Below are positions 7,208 through 11,162 of a stretch of 11,162 bases of DNA, in pieces. The notes beneath the pieces are model-generated. The model saw only the letters and a program-made list of their open reading frames with translations. It was not told where the DNA came from and made no database searches. Location: assembly GCA_014379045.1 (NCBI GenBank), contig JACMMK010000462.1, positions 1 through 11,162 on the forward strand, written 5' to 3'. The DNA is from Burkholderiales bacterium. Lineage in GTDB: Bacteria > Pseudomonadota > Gammaproteobacteria > Burkholderiales > CAIKXV01. The stretch's first letter is position 1, and every line of letters begins with the position of its first letter. The position numbers were made by a program, and so were the translations under genes.

Positions 7208-8031
7208 CTGGGCTTGTACAGCGCGATGGCCTCGGGAAGCATCGCATCGATCTCGCGGATCCGCGTCGCGTTCGACGGATGGGTCGACATCCACTCCGGC
7301 GACGATTTACCGAGTTTCGCCGACAACTCGGCCATTCGTACCCACAGATCGCGCGCTGCGCGGGGGTCATAGCCGGCGCGTGCCATGTATGTCAACCCCA
7401 GGCGATCGGCCTCGGTTTCCTGCAGACGCGAGAACGGCAGGATGATGCCGAGCGTCGCACCGGCGCCGAGTGCACCCAGCAGCACCTGCGTCGAGGCGCC
7501 GTCGCGCCCGCTCGCGCCCGCTGCGATCGCACCGGCGGCCAGACCTGCCTGCACCAGCAGCCCCTGACTCATCCGCTCGGCGCCGTGCCGCGCGGTCGCA
7601 TGCGCGATCTCGTGACCGATCACCGCCGCGAGCCCCGCTTCGTCACGCGTGATCGGCAGGATGCCGGTGTACACAGCGACCTTGCCGCCTGGCAACGCGA
7701 ACGCGTTGACCATCTTGTCGTTCTCGATCAGCCGGAACTCCCACTGGAAATCGGATCGCCCGCTGGCCGCGGCGAGGCGTGCGCCGACGCGCTGCAGCAT
7801 GGCATTGGCGGCCGTATCGTTCGAAAGTTTCTCCTTCTTCAGAATCTCCTGATACGCCTGCAGCCCGAGCTTGACCTCGTCCCCGGGCGACAGGAGGATC
7901 AGCTGGTTTCGGCCCGAAATCGGCGCGGTCTCGCAACTGACAAGCATCGACCCGAAGCCGATCGCGACGACGAATGCCGTCGCAAGCCTGCGCGCTCGAT
8001 TCCAAATCCTGGAGGATTGTTGTGTTTTCAT
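7204..8031 (-). CDS. M48 family zinc metalloprotease, lipoprotein
   Basis: This 275-residue protease belongs to the M48 family with LoiP/YcaL/BepA-type outer-membrane quality-control enzymes. AGGGAG (8037-8042) lies five bases before the ATG at 8031, which decides this start over an upstream in-frame ATG at 8124. Residues 1-32 are a long signal peptide with lipobox L-V-S-C (C33), so the mature protein is anchored by lipid, probably facing the periplasm. The zinc site is HEIAH (H140, E141, H144), with E205 in ETEADRLG as the likely third ligand. The segment NAFALPGGKVAVYTGIL (109-125) is typical of the family. A glycine- and alanine-rich stretch (162-196) follows the zinc helix. The C-terminal STHPSNATRIREI motif is also characteristic. 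There is no TPR domain like that of BepA, so it is closer in size to LoiP. The stop overlaps the start of the small lipoprotein gene. Confidence 0.93.
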   Translation of the reverse strand: MKTQQSSRIWNRARRLATAFVVAIGFGSMLVSCETAPISGRNQLILLSPGDEVKLGLQAYQEILKKEKLSNDTAANAMLQRVGARLAAASGRSDFQWEFRLIENDKMVNAFALPGGKVAVYTGILPITRDEAGLAAVIGHEIAHATARHGAERMSQGLLVQAGLAAGAIAAGASGRDGASTQVLLGALGAGATLGIILPFSRLQETEADRLGLTYMARAGYDPRAARDLWVRMAELSAKLGKSSPEWMSTHPSNATRIREIDAMLPEAIALYKPR

Positions 8032-8158
8032 CGTGACTCCCTGGATGCACGGCATTGCTCGGGCACACATGCAAGAGTCGGCCCCGCCAATCGGACGGCC
8101 GTGCGTGGTGGCGCCAGGGGCCACTCTGCGCTTCGCCCTGCGACACTAACGCAGCCGC

Positions 8159-9322
8159 TCAGTCGACGGTGGACGCGGCCACCGGGATCCGGCCGCGCAC
8201 CGTCGCTACGAGCAACCACAGCCCTGCGCCGGCCGCGATCGCGGCAAGCGTGAACGTGATCGCCGGTCCGAACACCGACCACGCGGCACCGGAGGCGACC
8301 CCGCCGAGTGTCCCGCCTGCGCCGAACGACAGCGCGGTGTACAGCGCCTGTCCTTTCGCCTGGTGCGCGCCGTGGAACCATCGATGGATGATGCCGATCG
8401 CGGCGGCGTGATACGCACCGAACGTCGCCGCATGCAGGGTCTGGGCGAGCACGAGCGCTAACGGCGAGTGGACCAGCCAGCCGATCAGCAGGAAGCGCAC
8501 GACCGCCAGACCGAAGCTCGCCACCAGCACCCGGTACAACCCCAGACGCGCGACCAGCTGCGGCATCCACCAGAACACCGCGACTTCGCAGATCACCCCG
8601 AGTGCCCACAACCAGCCAATCGCGGACTTGCTGTAGCCGTTGCCGACCAGATGCACTGAAAAGAACGAGTAGTACGCGCCGTGCGCGGTCGCCATCAGGA
8701 AACATGCGCCCAGCAGTCCCGCAACTTCGCGCCGCGCCAGTATCGTGCGTGCCGGTACCTGCGCGGCGCTGGCCCGATGCGCGGCCGACTCCGGCACCCG
8801 CCAGGCCGCGATCAGCGCAACGGCATAGATTGCGACGATCAGCCACAGCCAGTCGCGCAGCGTCGCGACATCGAGAAAATAGCCGATACCGATCACCGAG
8901 GCGATGAACCCGATCGACCCCCAGAGGCGAATCCGCGCATAGCGACCGGTATCGCCCTGCACATGTCCGAACGTCGTCGCCTCGGCGAGCGGCATCGCGG
9001 CGCTGGTGAAGAAGCTCATCACCGCCAGCACGACCAGCATGCCGATAAAACTCTGGTCGAACTGCAGCCCGAGCAAGGCGATGCCCCCGGCGAGCGAGGT
9101 CAGACGCACGATCCGCATCCGTTCGCCGCGACGGTCGGCGAGCACGGCCCAGAGCATCGGCCCGAAGATCCGCGTGGCCTGCATCGCCGCCATCAGCAGG
9201 CCGATCTGGAACGCGTTCATGCCGACCGAGTCGAAGTACAGACTTAGATACGGCGTGAACCCGCCGACGTAGGCGAAATAGGCGAAGTAGAAGACGCCGA
9301 GCGCGGCGATCGGGGTCTGCAC
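8159..9322 (-). CDS. MFS permease, phenylpropionate-permease (HcaT-like) family
   Basis: A 387-residue inner-membrane transporter with about 12 hydrophobic segments. It resembles E. coli HcaT through the N-terminal YFAYFAYVGGFTPYLSLYF (12-30), RLWGSIGFI (132-140), the AHGAYYSFFSVH segment (213-224), GYSKSAIGWLWALGVICEV (229-247) and the TLHAATFGAYHAA segment (295-307). I chose GTG at 9322, 25 bases after the aroC stop with AGCAGG (9327-9332) upstream, because it puts the first membrane helix at the N-terminus and gives nearly the HcaT length. In-frame ATG codons at 9412 and 9496 would add an Arg/Pro-rich leader overlapping aroC. The family includes putative aromatic acid and nucleoside transporters, but substrates vary and none can be assigned. 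It is probably cotranscribed with aroC. Confidence 0.88.
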   Translation of the reverse strand: MQTPIAALGVFYFAYFAYVGGFTPYLSLYFDSVGMNAFQIGLLMAAMQATRIFGPMLWAVLADRRGERMRIVRLTSLAGGIALLGLQFDQSFIGMLVVLAVMSFFTSAAMPLAEATTFGHVQGDTGRYARIRLWGSIGFIASVIGIGYFLDVATLRDWLWLIVAIYAVALIAAWRVPESAAHRASAAQVPARTILARREVAGLLGACFLMATAHGAYYSFFSVHLVGNGYSKSAIGWLWALGVICEVAVFWWMPQLVARLGLYRVLVASFGLAVVRFLLIGWLVHSPLALVLAQTLHAATFGAYHAAAIGIIHRWFHGAHQAKGQALYTALSFGAGGTLGGVASGAAWSVFGPAITFTLAAIAAGAGLWLLVATVRGRIPVAASTVD

Positions 9323-9347
9323 CGAGCCTGCTGCGGCAGTGCCGACC

Positions 9348-10523
9348 TCAGGCTTCAGACGGATCGGCGTTTTCGCGCACCGACTCGGGCCTGGTCGGTT
9401 CCAGCACACCATGTCGATCTGCGGCAGGCGCGCGCGCGGCGATGCGCGGTGTCTCGGTCGACACGTCGGCGTTCTGCGCACGGTGACGCAGCGCATGATC
9501 GATCAGTGTCAGCGCGAGCATCGCCTCGCAGATCGGCGTCGCGCGGATGCCTACACAAGGGTCGTGACGCCCCGTCGTCTCGACGATCACCGGCACGCCG
9601 CTGCGATCGATCGAGCGCCGCGGCAGCCGGATCGACGACGTCGGCTTCACCGCCACGTGCACGACGATGTCCTGTCCGGTCGAGATGCCGCCGAGTATGC
9701 CCCCGGCGTTGTTCGACAGAAAACCTTCCGGCGTCATCTCGTCGCCGTGCACGGTGCCGGGCTGCGTCACCGCAGCGAAGCCGGCACCGATCTCGACGCC
9801 TTTGACCGCATTGATGTTCATCATGTTGTACGCGATATCGGCGTCGAGCTTGTCGTACACCGGCTCGCCCCAACCCACCGGCACGCCGCTGGCAACGGTC
9901 GTGATCTTCGCGCCGCACGAGTCGCCCGACTTGCGCAGCCCGTCCATGAAAGCTTCGAGTTCTGGAACGACATCGGGGTCGGCCGAGAAGAACGGGTTGT
10001 CGTACACCCCGTCCCACGACTTGAACGCGAGGGGGATCGGGCCGAGCTGCGACATGTGCCCGCGCACCGTCACCCCGCAGCGCTCGTGCAACCATTTCTT
10101 CGCGATCGCCCCGGCGGCAACCCGCACCGCGGTCTCGCGTGCCGACTGGCGTCCGCCGCCCCGGTAATCGCGGATGCCGAATTTCTGCCAGTAGGTGTAG
10201 TCGGCATGACCGGGACGGAACGTGTCCTGGATCTTCGAATAGTCCTTGCTCCGGGCATCGACGTTCCGGATCAGCAGGCCGATCGGCGTGCCGGTGGTGC
10301 GGCCTTCGAACACGCCGGAGAGGATCTCGACGATATCGTCTTCGCGGCGCTGGGTCACATGACGCGAGGTGCCGGGCTTGCGCCGGTCGAGCTCGGCCTG
10401 GATATCCGCCTCGGTCAGTGCGAGGCCGGGCGGGCAGCCATCGACGACGCAACCGATCGCCGGGCCGTGGCTCTCGCCGAACGAGGTGACCGTGAAAAGC
10501 GTGCCGAGTGTGCTTCCAGACAT
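9348..10523 (-). CDS. aroC: chorismate synthase
   Basis: AroC converts 5-enolpyruvylshikimate-3-phosphate to chorismate using reduced FMN, the last common step to the aromatic amino acids, folate and quinones. The 391-residue product has all three family signatures: GESHGPAIGCVVDGCPPG (16-33), GGGRQSARETAVRVAAGAIA (122-141) and RHDPC (319-323). The conserved catalytic histidines are H19 and H106 (GHAD), and R48 and R54 in the cofactor region are present. Residue 126 is Gln where many homologues have Ser, within the pattern's tolerance. The match to the 361-residue E. coli enzyme ends at R360/I361; a further 30 residues rich in Ala, Arg and Pro follow. The start ATG at 10523 has only a weak ribosome binding site. 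It lies 48 bases after the DUF2339 gene and 25 bases before the MFS start, so the three are likely one transcription unit. Confidence 0.98.
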   Translation of the reverse strand: MSGSTLGTLFTVTSFGESHGPAIGCVVDGCPPGLALTEADIQAELDRRKPGTSRHVTQRREDDIVEILSGVFEGRTTGTPIGLLIRNVDARSKDYSKIQDTFRPGHADYTYWQKFGIRDYRGGGRQSARETAVRVAAGAIAKKWLHERCGVTVRGHMSQLGPIPLAFKSWDGVYDNPFFSADPDVVPELEAFMDGLRKSGDSCGAKITTVASGVPVGWGEPVYDKLDADIAYNMMNINAVKGVEIGAGFAAVTQPGTVHGDEMTPEGFLSNNAGGILGGISTGQDIVVHVAVKPTSSIRLPRRSIDRSGVPVIVETTGRHDPCVGIRATPICEAMLALTLIDHALRHRAQNADVSTETPRIAARAPAADRHGVLEPTRPESVRENADPSEA

Positions 10524-10571
10524 GGGGCCAACGGCGCCGGGCGCGCGTTCAACGAATCGGAGCGGAGTTTA

Positions 10572-11162
10572 TCATGGCGGGGTGGCGCCCTCCGCCTTCG
10601 CCGGGCGTGCCAGCACGTAGCCGAGCGCGAGCAACAAGGCACCGACGCCGATGAACGAGACGATGCGCGCCAGCGTGCCGACGCCTGCCAGGTCGACGAG
10701 CAACAGCTTGACGACGACGCCACCGAGCACGACCGCGGCGGCGATGCCGAGCTTGCGGCTGCCCCGGCGTCGCGCTTCGACCATCATCAACAGCGAGGTC
10801 ACCGTCCACAGCAGCGACAGCCCGCTCTGCGCCATCGGCGAGTCTTCGATCGCCGCCAGCGTGTAGCGCATGCCGGTGCGGTGGTGGGCGAAGCGCAGCC
10901 AGGTTGCGTTGAGCCAGACGAAGGCGACCAGACCCGCCGCCGGCCACGCCCGCGAGGAGCCCGCGCCGGGGCGGGTGCGTGCACGCGCCCAGAGCACCAG
11001 TGCGATGATGACCGCGAGCTGCGCGAGATCGAGTGGGTTGACGAGCGGGATCCAGACCGCGCCCGAACGGGCGCCGGGATCGACGAATGCCACGAACGAC
11101 CAGAGGATCAGCAGCAGGCCCAGTGGGCGCGCCGCGGTCGCGCACAACGCCGTGAGCGCGCC
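10572..11162 (-). CDS. DUF2339 membrane protein, C-terminal part (5' end off the right edge)
   Basis: The visible 196 residues are mostly membrane segments, about six, separated by short Arg-rich loops. The frame is open to the window edge, so the start lies outside. Features typical of the C-terminal end of DUF2339 proteins are the IPLVNPLDLAQL segment and, near the end, LVDLAGVGTLARIVSFIGVG followed by a last helix. Family members are usually several hundred residues longer, so most of the protein is missing here. The function of DUF2339 proteins is not established; they are polytopic inner-membrane proteins. The TGA at 10572-10574 is 48 bases before aroC on the same strand, suggesting cotranscription. 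Confidence 0.85.
   Translation of the reverse strand, partial: GALTALCATAARPLGLLLILWSFVAFVDPGARSGAVWIPLVNPLDLAQLAVIIALVLWARARTRPGAGSSRAWPAAGLVAFVWLNATWLRFAHHRTGMRYTLAAIEDSPMAQSGLSLLWTVTSLLMMVEARRRGSRKLGIAAAVVLGGVVVKLLLVDLAGVGTLARIVSFIGVGALLLALGYVLARPAKAEGATPP

Noticed and set aside
8032..8158. Extra small gene or promoter between the MFS and M48 genes
   Set aside because: The in-frame extension of the M48 gene here (to 8124) lacks a ribosome binding site and would bury the signal peptide. No good -35/-10 pair was seen either.

Overview
The window looks like a stretch of chromosome from a high-GC proteobacterium. Real genes use mostly G or C in third codon positions. A PEP-CTERM protein, an outer-membrane-type M48 lipoprotein protease and the adjacency of aroC to a phenylpropionate-permease-type transporter fit Beta- or Gammaproteobacteria. 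That placement is inference; there is no rRNA or tRNA here to test it.

Layout from left to right: leuC (minus strand, its last ~20 codons cut off by the left edge); a 235-base divergent spacer; an unrecognised plus-strand gene broken by an in-frame TAG (1586 to about 2556); a spacer of about 290 bases; then a two-gene plus-strand unit made of a PEP-CTERM surface protein (2845-3393) and a secreted 5'-nucleotidase-type metallophosphoesterase (3408-5465), closed by a strong intrinsic terminator with a C(UUCG)G loop (5487-5511). The rest is on the minus strand. Read in its own direction it runs: DUF2339 membrane protein (cut off by the right edge), aroC, MFS permease, M48 lipoprotein protease, a 60-residue lipoprotein whose start overlaps the protease stop by 4 bases, and a type I sulfatase.

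Functionally, leuC (leucine synthesis) and aroC (chorismate synthesis) are core metabolism. Between them lies an envelope and secreted-protein set: a surface protein, a secreted nucleotidase, a sulfatase and two lipoproteins. The nucleotidase and the sulfatase would both release inorganic nutrient (phosphate, sulfate) from organic esters, but they sit on opposite strands and nothing seen here shows common control.

I found no CRISPR array, tRNA, rRNA, insertion sequence, phage gene or convincing defence system. The most unusual item is the interrupted gene at 1586-2556. Its frame stays open and keeps host-like codon use for over 200 codons after the stop, so it is a recent nonsense mutation, a sequence error or, least likely, programmed readthrough. 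I see no strong evidence for a wholly new multi-gene system.
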